A stretch of DNA of 64,000 nt from Telluria antibiotica. GTDB lineage: Bacteria; Pseudomonadota; Gammaproteobacteria; Burkholderiales; Burkholderiaceae_D. A program made the translations under genes and the position numbers. Of this stretch, positions 34,527 to 43,783 are shown one piece after another. The first letter of the stretch is position 1; every line of letters begins with the position of its first letter. The notes below the pieces were generated by a model. That model was not told the origin of the DNA. It saw only the letters and a program-made list of their open reading frames with translations, and did no database searches. The stretch is from assembly GCF_011682055.1 (NCBI RefSeq), contig NZ_JAAQOM010000023.1, forward strand, positions 29,200-93,199, written 5' to 3'.

Positions 34527-36263
34527 ATGATAGCGATCGTCATGAAACTCGTGAATGTAAAGATTTCCGTACGTTTGGGCTTGCTGGGCGGCTTTTTCTT
34601 GCTCGCTATGCTAGCGGTCAGCATCAATGCCTGGCGCGCCATCGGCACCGCCAACCAGCGGGCGTCGGACGCGCTGGCCAAGGTCGAGGCACTGGCCCAG
34701 GCGGCGGACATGGCACGCAGCGCCCAGGTGGAATTCAAGATCCAGGTGCAGGAATGGAAGAACATCCTGATCCGCGGCAGCGACCCGGCCGACTTCAAGA
34801 AATACCAGGACGGTTTCGAAAAGAGCGCCGCCGCGACCTTGGGCGAACTCGACAAGCTGAAGACGGTCCTGGCTGCGCAAGGCGCCGCGACGGACAAGGT
34901 GGCCGCTGCCCAGGCGTCGCTGCGTGAACTGAACGACCGCTACCACGCCGCGCTGAAGACGTACGACGGCACCAATCCGGAGAGCTACAAGCTGCTCGAC
35001 CAGCAGGTCAAGGGTAAGGACCGCGCGCCGACGACGCAGATCGACGGCATCGTCAACGGCATCCAGGAATACGCGAAGACGACCATCGCGGCGATGCGCA
35101 AGGACAAGGAAGCCGCCGAGCAGGCCGAGCGCCGCCTCGCCATCGTCACCTTCGTCACCGTGCTGCTCGCGGCGGCCGCCGTCACGACGTGGCTGGCGCG
35201 CAGCATCACGCGTCCGCTCCACGACGCCGTGAGCATCGCCCGCACCGTCGCCGCGGGCGACCTCACGCAGCCCATCGTCGTCGACCGCAAGGACGAAGTC
35301 GGGATGCTGCTCGACGCGCTGCGGCACATGCAGGACAGCCTGGCCGGCATCGTCGCGCGCGTGCGCAGCGGCACCGACACGATTTCCGTGGCCACGAGCG
35401 AGATCGCCCAGGGCAACCAGGACCTGGCCGCGCGCACCGAGGAGCAGGCCAGCTCCGTCGAAGAGACGGTGGCGTCGATGGACCAGCTGACGACCTCCGT
35501 GCGCGCCAGCCGCGACAGCGCGGACCACGCGAAGCGCATGGCCGACGAGGCCTCCGGCGTCGCCACGCGTGGCGGCACCGTCGTGGCGCAGGTGGTCAGC
35601 ACGATGGGCGAGATCGACGCCGCGTCGCACAAGATCGTCGACATCATCGGCGTCATCGACGGCATCGCGTTCCAGACCAATATCCTTGCCCTGAACGCGG
35701 CCGTCGAAGCGGCGCGCGCCGGCGAGCAGGGACGTGGCTTCGCCGTCGTGGCCTCCGAAGTGCGCACGCTGGCGCAGCGTTCCGCCAGCGCAGCGAAAGA
35801 GATCAAGGCGCTGATCGGCGATTCCGTCGACAAGGTAAAGACGGGGACGCGCCTCGTGGGCGAGGCCGGCGGTACGATGCAGGACGTGGTGAACAGCGTG
35901 CAGCGCGTGGCCGGCATTATCGCCGAGATCACGGACGCGGCCACGCACCAGAGCGATGGCATCACGCAGGTCAACGAGGCGATGGGGCAGATGGACGCGG
36001 TCGTGCAGCAGAATTCCGCGCTGGTGGAAGAAGCGGCGGCCGCCGCGGACGCGCTGCAGCAGCAGGCGCTGGCGCTGGCCGAGGCAGTGGGCGTGTTCCG
36101 CCTGGCCGGCGATGCGCAAGGCCGCGACACCGCGCCCGTCGCGCCCATCATTGCGCCTGCCCCCGTGCGCGCGGCCGTGACGCGCGCGCCCGCGCGCAAG
36201 GCAGTGGCCGCACCGAAGCGCGAGCCGGCGCTCGCGGACGCCGACGGCTGGGAGACGTTTTAA
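34527..36263 (+). CDS. Methyl-accepting chemotaxis protein with CheR-tether pentapeptide
   Basis: 578 aa (ATG 34527; ATG 34542 is an alternative). TM1 about 15-35, a periplasmic four-helix-bundle sensor (about 40-200, SAQVEFKIQVQEWKNILIRG), TM2 about 203-222, HAMP, then the signalling hairpin with the invariant tip IDGIAFQTNILALNAAVEAARAGEQGRGFAVVASEVR. After an Ala/Pro linker it ends GWETF, the tether that recruits CheR/CheB in Tar/Tsr-type receptors. 4HB_MCP sensors bind amino acids, organic acids or aromatics; the ligand is unknown. Confidence 0.94.
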   Translation: MIAIVMKLVNVKISVRLGLLGGFFLLAMLAVSINAWRAIGTANQRASDALAKVEALAQAADMARSAQVEFKIQVQEWKNILIRGSDPADFKKYQDGFEKSAAATLGELDKLKTVLAAQGAATDKVAAAQASLRELNDRYHAALKTYDGTNPESYKLLDQQVKGKDRAPTTQIDGIVNGIQEYAKTTIAAMRKDKEAAEQAERRLAIVTFVTVLLAAAAVTTWLARSITRPLHDAVSIARTVAAGDLTQPIVVDRKDEVGMLLDALRHMQDSLAGIVARVRSGTDTISVATSEIAQGNQDLAARTEEQASSVEETVASMDQLTTSVRASRDSADHAKRMADEASGVATRGGTVVAQVVSTMGEIDAASHKIVDIIGVIDGIAFQTNILALNAAVEAARAGEQGRGFAVVASEVRTLAQRSASAAKEIKALIGDSVDKVKTGTRLVGEAGGTMQDVVNSVQRVAGIIAEITDAATHQSDGITQVNEAMGQMDAVVQQNSALVEEAAAAADALQQQALALAEAVGVFRLAGDAQGRDTAPVAPIIAPAPVRAAVTRAPARKAVAAPKREPALADADGWETF

Positions 36264-36264
36264 T

Positions 36265-37344
36265 TTACTGGCGCGCCGATCCCCATGGGAAGAACCAGGT
36301 AAGCGGCTTGTCGACGCGCGCGGCCCACGACGCCTCGTTGTGGCGCCCGCCCTCGGCCTTGTAGAACAGCAGGTCGTCGCCATCGCGCCAGCCTTTTGCG
36401 AGCATGGCGTCGCGCATCTTCGTCGTGTCGTCCAGGCCGTCGTCGCGGGTGCCGGCGTCGAGGTAGAACTTCACGGGCACGCGGTCCGGCACCTTCGCCG
36501 GCAGCGTGCCGTTGTTCCACCAGAACGAGCTGGAGACGCCGCCCGCTTTCGAGAAGATGTCCGGATGGCGCTGCGCGATCAGCACCGACGCGATGCCGCC
36601 CAGCGACGAGCCCATGATCGCCGTCGTGTCCTTGCCGGGCAGCGTGCGGTACGTGCGGTCGACGTACGGCTTTACCGTCTCCACGATGAACGCGTCGTAG
36701 GCATTCAGCTTGCCGCCGCCGTATTTCGGGTCGCAGCAGGGCGTGTATTCGGCGATGCGCTCCGGCGTGTTGTCGATGCCGACGACGATCACCTCGTCCA
36801 TCACACCCGTCGCCACGAGGCGGTTGATCGTCTCGTCGATACCCCATTCGACGCCGAACGACGCCGTCTTCGCGTCGAACAGGTTCTGGCCGTCGTGCAT
36901 GTACAGCACGGGATAGCGCTTCGCGGCGTTCTCGCCGTAGCTGGGCGGCAGGTAGATGCGCAGCGCGCGCTTGTTGTTCAATTGCGGCGACGCGACGTCC
37001 TTCACGATCGTCACCTTGCCGAACGGCGGCCCGAAGAACGGGTAGATGTCGAGCGTCGAGCCGGCGGGCAGCTTGTACACGCCGCCGATCGACACCTTGT
37101 CCGCGCCGAGCGTGGGCTTCATCTGGATGTCGCCCAGCGCGTCCGGCCACGTGAACGTCCACACGTTCAGCGGGCCGGGGTCGCGCGTGGCGGGCACGCC
37201 TTGCGACCAGCCGGCGGCGCCCTTGTCGGCGCGTACCTGGATGCCGTCCTTGCCGGACGCAGCGTAGTGCACGCGCACGGTGGTGGCGCCGGCCGGCGCC
37301 TGCGCGAGCAGCAGGGCCGCCGCGGCGATTGCGATGTATTTCAT
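36265..37344 (-). CDS. Secreted esterase (esterase D/enterochelin-esterase fold)
   Basis: 359 aa with signal peptide. Residues about 22-115 form a beta-type, starch-binding-like domain (VRVHYAASGKDGIQVRAD; YPFFGPPFGKVTIV). The catalytic domain follows: RYPVLYMHDGQNLFD, the nucleophile elbow GSSLGG, and a late His in GGRHNEASW. The start overlaps the stop of the glycosidase gene by ATGA (37341-37344), so the two are coupled. Probably removes acyl groups from, or acts on products of, the alpha-glucan handled by the neighbouring enzymes; the substrate is inferred from context. Confidence 0.85.
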   Translation of the reverse strand: MKYIAIAAAALLLAQAPAGATTVRVHYAASGKDGIQVRADKGAAGWSQGVPATRDPGPLNVWTFTWPDALGDIQMKPTLGADKVSIGGVYKLPAGSTLDIYPFFGPPFGKVTIVKDVASPQLNNKRALRIYLPPSYGENAAKRYPVLYMHDGQNLFDAKTASFGVEWGIDETINRLVATGVMDEVIVVGIDNTPERIAEYTPCCDPKYGGGKLNAYDAFIVETVKPYVDRTYRTLPGKDTTAIMGSSLGGIASVLIAQRHPDIFSKAGGVSSSFWWNNGTLPAKVPDRVPVKFYLDAGTRDDGLDDTTKMRDAMLAKGWRDGDDLLFYKAEGGRHNEASWAARVDKPLTWFFPWGSARQ

Positions 37345-40259
37345 GGTTCCGTTCCGTCGATGGCCAGCACGCGCACGCCGTAGATGTCGAAGCGGTTCGA
37401 CTGGCCGTCGGTGCCGCCGGCCGCGCTGAAGCTGCGGTTGCTGTCCAAATAACTCATGTTGTAGAAGTCGCTCAGCTCGATCCGGTACGGCATGTTCGCC
37501 TTCAGGCGCGCCGCGAGCGGCGTCGAATAGACAGTTGGCGTGTTCGCCTTGTCGATGCGCGCGTGCGGCAGTTGCACGACGCCCTGGGCGACGATGCGGC
37601 CCGACGTATCCTTGAGCGCCAGCCATTTTACGCCACCGCTGATTCCGAGGTTCACCTGGTTGGCACCGTTGTGGTAGCGGACCTGCACGGCATAGCGCCC
37701 GCCCGCCGGCACACGCACGTCGCGCACGGTGAAGCGGTCGGCCGGCTGGCCCCAGTTCGCGAAATGCGGTTCCGCGAAGCGCGCGTTGGCCGGCGCGATG
37801 GCCACGTTGGCGTCGACCCGTGCATCCGTCGCGGCGATCGCGACGCCCCCGTCGACGCAGCGCGGCACGCTGTGGTGGCTGCGGTTGCCCGATGCCGCAT
37901 ATTGTGCTTCGACGGCATAGCACGCGGCCGCGCTGCCGGCGGCGTCCGTCCACGCACCGCTGGGCACATTCGCTGCGACCAGCTTGCCGTCGCGGTAGAC
38001 GTTATAAGTGATGCCGGCCTGCGCATCCGCAGGTGTAATCGTCAGCGTCGTGCGCCCGCGCGCGCGCGCGAGGCCGTCGATGCGCGGTTCGCGCGGGCCG
38101 AACACGGACGGCGCTTCCTCGTACGGATCGGCGTTCACGCGGTGGATCGAGGTGTCGCCGGCGACGAGGTCGCCCAGCCGGACTTCGATGGCGCTGTGCG
38201 CACCGAGCGCGCGCCACGGAATATTGCTGCCCGCCGGTTTGCCGTCGACGAGGATCTGCTTGACGGCGTAATACCCGCTCGTGCCGGCCGGCGGCACGGG
38301 CGGCAGCACGAGCTTGACGTCGAGCGCATGGCCTTGCAGGCGCAGGTTGTACAGCGCGATGCCGTCGCCGCCCGCGAACACGCCGCCGCGCAGCTTCGCC
38401 GTGACGAAGGGTTGAACGTCGATGCCGTCCCGGGTCGTGGACACGCCGAACACGTCGCGGATCACCATGCCGAGGTAGGCGCCGACGGACCACAGCTGGC
38501 GCTTCGAATTGATGACGGGGCCGATCAGGTTCGGGTGCGCTTCGTCCAGCAGCAGCGGCTGGCCGGACAGCCATTCCAGGTTTTCCATGTTCGACAGGTT
38601 CAGCGCGGCCCCGCGCATCAGCGCGTCGTACGCCGCGTCGGCGACGGCGACGTTGCGGCCCACGATGGCGGCGCGCAGGCCGTATGCGGTGACGAACGGC
38701 CACATCGCGCGGTTGTGATAGACGGGCATGTCCTGCTGCTGCGGCCAGATGACGGGCGCGCCCATTGGCCCGTGCGGATAGCTGGCCAGGATCCGCTTCG
38801 CACGCGCGCCGTCCGCCACGCCCGTGACGATGGCAAGTGCTTGTCCGAGCCAGTCGAACTTGTGCAGCGGCGCGCCGTCGAAGTGGGCGGCCGTGAGGCT
38901 GCTGTACATGCCCGCGTCGTCCAGCCACAGGCGCGCGTTGATGGCGCGCTTCAGGTCGCGCGCCCAGCCGTCGTAGCGTGCGGCCCTGGCCTTGTCGCCG
39001 TGTTCGCGCGCGAGCGTGGCGGCCACCGTCAGCGCCTTGTAATGGCCGACGTTCGTCGACAGCGTCTTCGAACTGGCCATCGACGCGATGTCGTCGGTGA
39101 TCCACTTCGCGTAGGTCTGGTCGCGCCAGTCGAGGAACGATTCCTCGCCCGTGTACAAGCCCGTCGCGCCGTCGAACGCGGCGATGCGGTCGTTCTCGAT
39201 CGTGTTCGACAACGCCTTGAACGCCTGCGCGGCGAAGGCCGCGCGCTCGTCCGCGGGCAGCGTCTCGAGGATGTCCTCGGCCGCGAACGCCCACGTGACG
39301 CGGTCCGTGCTGACGGGCCAGCTGCCGCCGCTGCCGGTGTCCTGCACGACCTGCAGCCCGTCCGGCGTGCCCGCGACATGCGGTGCCTTCGCCACGCCCG
39401 CGCGCCAGCCGGACAATTTGAATAGCAGCGAGTTACGCACGCGCTGCGGGTCGAGCATGGCCAGGCCCAGGTCGGCCGCGTACGACAGGTCGCGCGTCCA
39501 CACGTAATGCCATTTTTCGCCCGTCTCGAAGCAATCGCACGGGATCGCGGCGCCGCCGTTGTAGTTCCCGTCGCGGATCTCTTGCACCGAGTCCAGCTTC
39601 ATCTCGTGGCCAGCCAGCGCGAACAGCGCGTCGAACGCGAGGTTGCCGCTGCGGACCTGCGGCAGCGACGCGTCCTCGTCGTAGGTCGTCGATTGCGGGC
39701 CGGGATCGCGCAGCTGCTGGGTCGTCGATTGTGCGTAGCTGCGCAGCGGCGCCTGCGGATCGCGTACGGAAAAGCGCGCCGTCTCCTCCTTGCCGTCCCA
39801 GGTGGGAAAGGTCAGCGCGGCCGTCGCGCCCGCGCCCGCGTGCGGGTCGCGCGCAGGCGCCGCCGCGGGCGTATCGAGCTTCGCGACCGTCAGCACGGGG
39901 TGCTTCGGATCGGACACGTCGACGCGGAAGCGGAACGTGGCCGTCTGCTTCGTGAACAGATAGTCTTCCGGCCCCGCCTCCGTCGCCAGCGGATACGCCG
40001 CGCCGGGTTTGACGGTGACGCTGGCGGCCGGATTCGCGACCCATTCCGCGGCCCAGTCGCGGCTGCCGACCTTGAATGCGTGGTTGCCGGGACTGACGAG
40101 GATGTCGACCTGGTAGACCCCGTTGCCCTGGTAGGCGAGCACGTTGTCCGTGCCCCAGCCGTTGAAGGCGCCGCGCACATAGATGTCGTAGTTCAGCGGT
40201 GGGGCGGCCACGGCGACCGAGGAGACGAAAACGGCGGCGAAAAGGGTTGGCTTGATCAT
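37341..40259 (-). CDS. Secreted six-hairpin glycosidase with carbohydrate-binding ends
   Basis: 972 aa. Signal peptide; an N-terminal CBM-like domain (VRGAFNGWGTDNVLAYQGNGVYQV, about 28-110); an (alpha/alpha)6 barrel (about 200-640) with GEKWHYVWTRDLSYAADLGLAM, resembling glucoamylase/GH15 and GH63-like enzymes, and DDAGMYSSLTAAHFDG and WPQQQDMPVYHNRAMWPF; then beta domains and a CBM6/35-like C-terminus (GGRYAVQVRYHNGANQVNLGI). Exact GH family is uncertain. It is divergent from the TonB receptor gene and first in a two-gene unit with the esterase. Role: periplasmic or surface cleavage of alpha-glucans. Confidence 0.75.
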   Translation of the reverse strand: MIKPTLFAAVFVSSVAVAAPPLNYDIYVRGAFNGWGTDNVLAYQGNGVYQVDILVSPGNHAFKVGSRDWAAEWVANPAASVTVKPGAAYPLATEAGPEDYLFTKQTATFRFRVDVSDPKHPVLTVAKLDTPAAAPARDPHAGAGATAALTFPTWDGKEETARFSVRDPQAPLRSYAQSTTQQLRDPGPQSTTYDEDASLPQVRSGNLAFDALFALAGHEMKLDSVQEIRDGNYNGGAAIPCDCFETGEKWHYVWTRDLSYAADLGLAMLDPQRVRNSLLFKLSGWRAGVAKAPHVAGTPDGLQVVQDTGSGGSWPVSTDRVTWAFAAEDILETLPADERAAFAAQAFKALSNTIENDRIAAFDGATGLYTGEESFLDWRDQTYAKWITDDIASMASSKTLSTNVGHYKALTVAATLAREHGDKARAARYDGWARDLKRAINARLWLDDAGMYSSLTAAHFDGAPLHKFDWLGQALAIVTGVADGARAKRILASYPHGPMGAPVIWPQQQDMPVYHNRAMWPFVTAYGLRAAIVGRNVAVADAAYDALMRGAALNLSNMENLEWLSGQPLLLDEAHPNLIGPVINSKRQLWSVGAYLGMVIRDVFGVSTTRDGIDVQPFVTAKLRGGVFAGGDGIALYNLRLQGHALDVKLVLPPVPPAGTSGYYAVKQILVDGKPAGSNIPWRALGAHSAIEVRLGDLVAGDTSIHRVNADPYEEAPSVFGPREPRIDGLARARGRTTLTITPADAQAGITYNVYRDGKLVAANVPSGAWTDAAGSAAACYAVEAQYAASGNRSHHSVPRCVDGGVAIAATDARVDANVAIAPANARFAEPHFANWGQPADRFTVRDVRVPAGGRYAVQVRYHNGANQVNLGISGGVKWLALKDTSGRIVAQGVVQLPHARIDKANTPTVYSTPLAARLKANMPYRIELSDFYNMSYLDSNRSFSAAGGTDGQSNRFDIYGVRVLAIDGTEP

Positions 40260-40780
40260 GAGATTCGCTTGTCGGCGTAGTGCAACTACAGGAAAACACG
40301 CGGTTTATTACATTAATGCAATGAATTTACTACATCATTGTCCGGAGAATACTACACGCCCTTGAGGCCAGCAACGCGCCAGGGTGCCATCCACCCTAGT
40401 TTTGCTACACCGGTCGCCAGGGCTTCGGCAATACCAAATGTGGGCAAATCCCAACGCTCTGTAAAGCTACTACGGAATTTTGCCCACAAACGGTGCACTT
40501 TTGCCCTTATTTGATGCATGGAAATCAATTTGTAGCCCGACTACATCGCCGATACGTATATTTTGTAGCTCGAATACAACGCGGATTGTCGTTTTTAGGG
40601 CAAAACAGCGTAAAACCCCTACATTCTCGTAATTGAGAGGAAGTCGCGTTGACACTGAATCTAGTTTTAATACAGAATCCTTGGCAGAACGTATAAGAAC
40701 GTTTGCTTCTGGCTCCCGTGTGCGGGCTTCACGCTGTCGTCCTCGGGAAAATAATGAGATCTGATGATTTGAGGGGACAA
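40260..40780. promoter_or_regulatory. Divergent 520-bp regulatory region between glycosidase and TonB receptor
   Basis: AT-richer than the genes and without an ORF of note. It holds three dyads of one type: GTAG-TGCAA-CTAC (40277-40289), TTGTAG-CCCGA-CTACA core at 40530-40545 and TTGTAG-CTCGA-ATACAA at 40563-40579, plus several isolated CTACA half-sites (for example near 40332, 40354 and 40407). The receptor promoter lies at 40649-40676. The dyads look like operators for a sugar-responsive LacI-type regulator; the regulator gene is not in the window. Confidence 0.6.
40649..40676 (+). promoter_or_regulatory. Promoter of first TonB receptor gene
   Basis: TTGACA (40649-40654), 16-bp spacer, TACAGA (40671-40676). 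The block from TTGACAC to GAATC is nearly identical to that before the second receptor gene (45528-45555), supporting a real promoter. Leader of about 100 nt. Confidence 0.65.
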
Positions 40781-43654
40781 ATGAAGATTTTTAATGGCAA
40801 GCACGCGCGCAACCGCGCACTCGTGTTCAAGCTGAGCCCGGTGGCTGCCGGCTGCACCGTGTTCCTGTCGGCGCTGGGCGCCAACGTGTACGCGCAGGAC
40901 GCTGCCGTGTCGCAAGCCGTGCAGGCGACGGACGCCAACGGCAACCCGATCAGCCAGGTGACCGTGACCGGTATCCGCCGCGGCATCGAGGCGGCGATCT
41001 CCATCAAGAAGAATTCCAATTCCATCGTCGAGGCGATCTCGGCGGAAGACATCGGCAAGCTGCCGGATGCGACCGTCGCCGAATCGATCTCGCGCCTGCC
41101 GGGCGTGACGGCGCAGCGCGACAAGTCGTCGGGCCGCGCGTCCGCGATCTCCGTGCGCGGCCTGTCGCCGGACTTCAACGGCACGCTGCTGAACGGCCGC
41201 GAGCAGGCGTCGGCCGGCGACAGCCGCGGCGTCAAGTTCGACCTGTACCCGGCCGAGATGCTGGGCACCATCACCATCTACAAATCGCCGGACGCCAGCC
41301 TGATGGGCCAGGGCATCGCTTCGACGATCGACCAGCGCACCGTGCTGCCGCTGGACTTCGGCAAGCGCACCGTCGCCGTCGGCTACAAGGCCATGCGCTT
41401 CGGTGAGCACAACAACGGCCTGGGCACGGGCACCGGCTACCGCAGCACGCTGACCTACATCGACCAGTTCGCGAACCGCACGATCGGCGTGGCCCTGGGT
41501 CTCGTCAAGTTCAACGACACGGGCGCCGAGCAGCCGCAGTCGGACGGCTGGGGCGGCTGGACGCCGAAACTGGCGGACGTCGGCTCGCCGCTGTACAACG
41601 GCCAGAACGTCGTCGTGCCAGGCGGCTTCAAGACCGACATCCAGCGCGACCCGCAGACGAACAAGGGCGCAATGGCCATCCTGCAATTCCGTCCGAACAA
41701 GGATTTCGTCACCACCGTCGACCTGTTCCACTCGAAGAACACCGACAGCACCCGCAAGACCGGCATCGAAGGCGCGATCTGCGGCAGTACGGGGTCGTAC
41801 GATCACGTTGGCGTGCTGTCCAATGCCAACATCGTCAACGGCGTCGCGGTGTCGGGCACTTGCTCGGAATTCAAGGCCGACGTGCGCAACCACAACGAAG
41901 CCGTGGTCGACACGCTGAACGCCTGGGGCATCAACAGCCGCCTGCGCCGCAACGACTGGACGTTCACGGGCGACGTGTCCGGCTCGAAGGTCAAGCACGA
42001 CGCGAACCGCTACGAAACGACGGCTGGCCTGCCGGGCAACGCCGGTGCGGACACCGTGTCGTGGACCGGTTTCGACGGCAAGAGCAACCTGAGCCCGACG
42101 TACACGACCGGCCTCAACTATTCCGACCGCAGCAAGATCGTCCTGACCGACGTGGACGGCTGGGGTGGCGGCCTGAGCGGCAATCCGCAGGCCGGCTACG
42201 TCGCCATCGGCGTCACGACCGACGAGATCAAGTCGGGCCGCCTGTCGGCCAAGCACGACGTCGAACTGGGTCCGGTCACCGCGATCGAATTCGGCATCAA
42301 CCGTACGAACCGCACGAAGGGCCGCGACCAGAACGAAGGCAACCTGATCATCCCGGGCGGTCCGTACGCGTCGGCACCGGTGCCGGGCACGGATACCGTC
42401 GTGACGCCGCTGGGCATGCCGGTCGCGCAGTTCAACCCGCTGGGAACGCTCGGTTCGATCTACCAGCTGCTGCCGAAGGTCGACCAGCCGATCCAGACGG
42501 ACAAGAACTGGGACGTGTCGGAAAAGGTCTCGACCGGCTACCTGATGGGTAACCTGGAAGGCGAGTTGTTCGGCCTGTCCTACCGCGGCAACGTGGGCGC
42601 GCAGTACGTCCACACGAACCAGACCTCGGTGGGTTACGTGGTCGACACGGCCAACTGTGCCGGTGTCGCCGGCCAGGCTTGCCCGGCTTACACGATCCAG
42701 GGTCATCACTCGTACAACGACTTCCTGCCGAGCCTGAACCTGGGCTTCGAGCTGCCGTACAACCAGATGGTGCGTATCGGCCTGGGCAAGACGCTGTCGC
42801 GCACGAAGATGAGCGACCTGCGTCCGGGTGGCGGCGTCACGCTGAACAACTCGTACCCGGGCGGCGCCCGTCTGACGGGCAGCTCGGGTAACCCGAACCT
42901 CGAGCCATTCCGCGCCAAGGCATTCGACCTGTCGTATGAAAAATACTTCGAAGTCAACGGTGCCAAGGGCTATGTAGCGGTGGCCGGCTTCTACAAGAAG
43001 CTCGACACCTACGTCCTGAGCACGTCGAAGATCGTCGACTTTGCCCAGCTCGGCCTGCTGAGCGCCAAGACCGCGCTGCCGGCCGGCGGCCAGTACGCCG
43101 GTTCCTCGGTCGGTGTGCTGACCACCCCGACCAACGGCACGGGTGGCAACATCAAGGGTATCGAGCTGACTGCGTCGCTGCCGTTCGCGATGCTGACCAA
43201 GTACCTGAGCGGCTTCGGCGTCGAGGTCAACCACTCGAGCACCCTGAGCTCCGTGAACCTGCTCACGACGGGCCTGTCCGTGATCGACACCGGCGGCGTC
43301 ACCACGATCCCGCTGCCGGGCCTGTCGCGCCAGGTGACCAACCTGCGCCTGTACTACGAAAACGCCGGTTTCCGCGCCTCGATCGCCGCCAAGCACCGCA
43401 GCGACTTCCTGGGCGAGATCAGCGACTTCCAGGACAACCCGCAGCTCACGTACATCAAGGGCAACACGACGGTGGACGGTCAGGTCACGTATGAGTTCGG
43501 CGACAAGACGATGCTGAAGGGCCTGTCGATCACGGGTGCCATCAACAACTGGACCAACTCGGCGTTCGACCGCTTTGCGGCCAACCCGGACAACGTCGTC
43601 GAGCACATCCGCTTCGGCCGTACCTACAGCCTGGGCGCGAGCTACAAGTTCTGA
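40781..43654 (+). CDS. TonB-dependent receptor (Xanthomonas/Caulobacter type), alpha-glucan locus
   Basis: 957 aa. ATG 40781 with GAGGGGACAA upstream. Signal peptide ends near VYAQ-DA. TonB-box-like VTVTGIRRGIEAAISIKK, plug domain (EAISAEDIGKLPDATVAESISRLPGV; AISVRGLSPDFNGTLLNGREQ), then a 22-strand barrel ending in ...LGASYKF with terminal Phe. This is the subfamily used for maltose/maltodextrin (MalA of Caulobacter) and other glycans. The terminator at 43719-43756 follows. Confidence 0.93.
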   Translation: MKIFNGKHARNRALVFKLSPVAAGCTVFLSALGANVYAQDAAVSQAVQATDANGNPISQVTVTGIRRGIEAAISIKKNSNSIVEAISAEDIGKLPDATVAESISRLPGVTAQRDKSSGRASAISVRGLSPDFNGTLLNGREQASAGDSRGVKFDLYPAEMLGTITIYKSPDASLMGQGIASTIDQRTVLPLDFGKRTVAVGYKAMRFGEHNNGLGTGTGYRSTLTYIDQFANRTIGVALGLVKFNDTGAEQPQSDGWGGWTPKLADVGSPLYNGQNVVVPGGFKTDIQRDPQTNKGAMAILQFRPNKDFVTTVDLFHSKNTDSTRKTGIEGAICGSTGSYDHVGVLSNANIVNGVAVSGTCSEFKADVRNHNEAVVDTLNAWGINSRLRRNDWTFTGDVSGSKVKHDANRYETTAGLPGNAGADTVSWTGFDGKSNLSPTYTTGLNYSDRSKIVLTDVDGWGGGLSGNPQAGYVAIGVTTDEIKSGRLSAKHDVELGPVTAIEFGINRTNRTKGRDQNEGNLIIPGGPYASAPVPGTDTVVTPLGMPVAQFNPLGTLGSIYQLLPKVDQPIQTDKNWDVSEKVSTGYLMGNLEGELFGLSYRGNVGAQYVHTNQTSVGYVVDTANCAGVAGQACPAYTIQGHHSYNDFLPSLNLGFELPYNQMVRIGLGKTLSRTKMSDLRPGGGVTLNNSYPGGARLTGSSGNPNLEPFRAKAFDLSYEKYFEVNGAKGYVAVAGFYKKLDTYVLSTSKIVDFAQLGLLSAKTALPAGGQYAGSSVGVLTTPTNGTGGNIKGIELTASLPFAMLTKYLSGFGVEVNHSSTLSSVNLLTTGLSVIDTGGVTTIPLPGLSRQVTNLRLYYENAGFRASIAAKHRSDFLGEISDFQDNPQLTYIKGNTTVDGQVTYEFGDKTMLKGLSITGAINNWTNSAFDRFAANPDNVVEHIRFGRTYSLGASYKF

Positions 43655-43655
43655 G

Positions 43656-43687
43656 TGCATCTGGTGGGCACAGCGTGCCCACCCTAC
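43656..43687. repeat. Palindromic intergenic repeat, right-half copy
   Basis: GTGCATCTGGTGGGC, loop ACAGCGT, GCCCACCCTAC: the right half only, starting one base after the receptor stop codon. Confidence 0.75.
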
Positions 43688-43718
43688 TGTATTCTTGTCG
43701 ACGTCGACAGTTAAGCGG

Positions 43719-43756
43719 AACACCCCTGCCGGCCCTGGTCAGCAGGGGTGTTTTTT
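43719..43756 (+). terminator. Strong Rho-independent terminator after TonB receptor 1
   Basis: Perfect 10-bp stem AACACCCCTG / CAGGGGTGTT (43719-43728 and 43743-43752), 14-nt loop, then an uninterrupted T run. It separates the receptor from the halogenase gene, whose start lies 28 bp downstream, so the halogenase depends on read-through or its own promoter. Confidence 0.85.
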
Positions 43757-43783
43757 CATGATCGCATTCCGTACGAGATCCGC

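Noticed and set aside
43748..43783. Earlier GTG start for the halogenase
   Set aside because: It lies inside the terminator stem and its residues (FFHDRIPYEIR) do not belong to the halogenase N-terminus; ATG 43784 gives the standard start and places Lys at 79.
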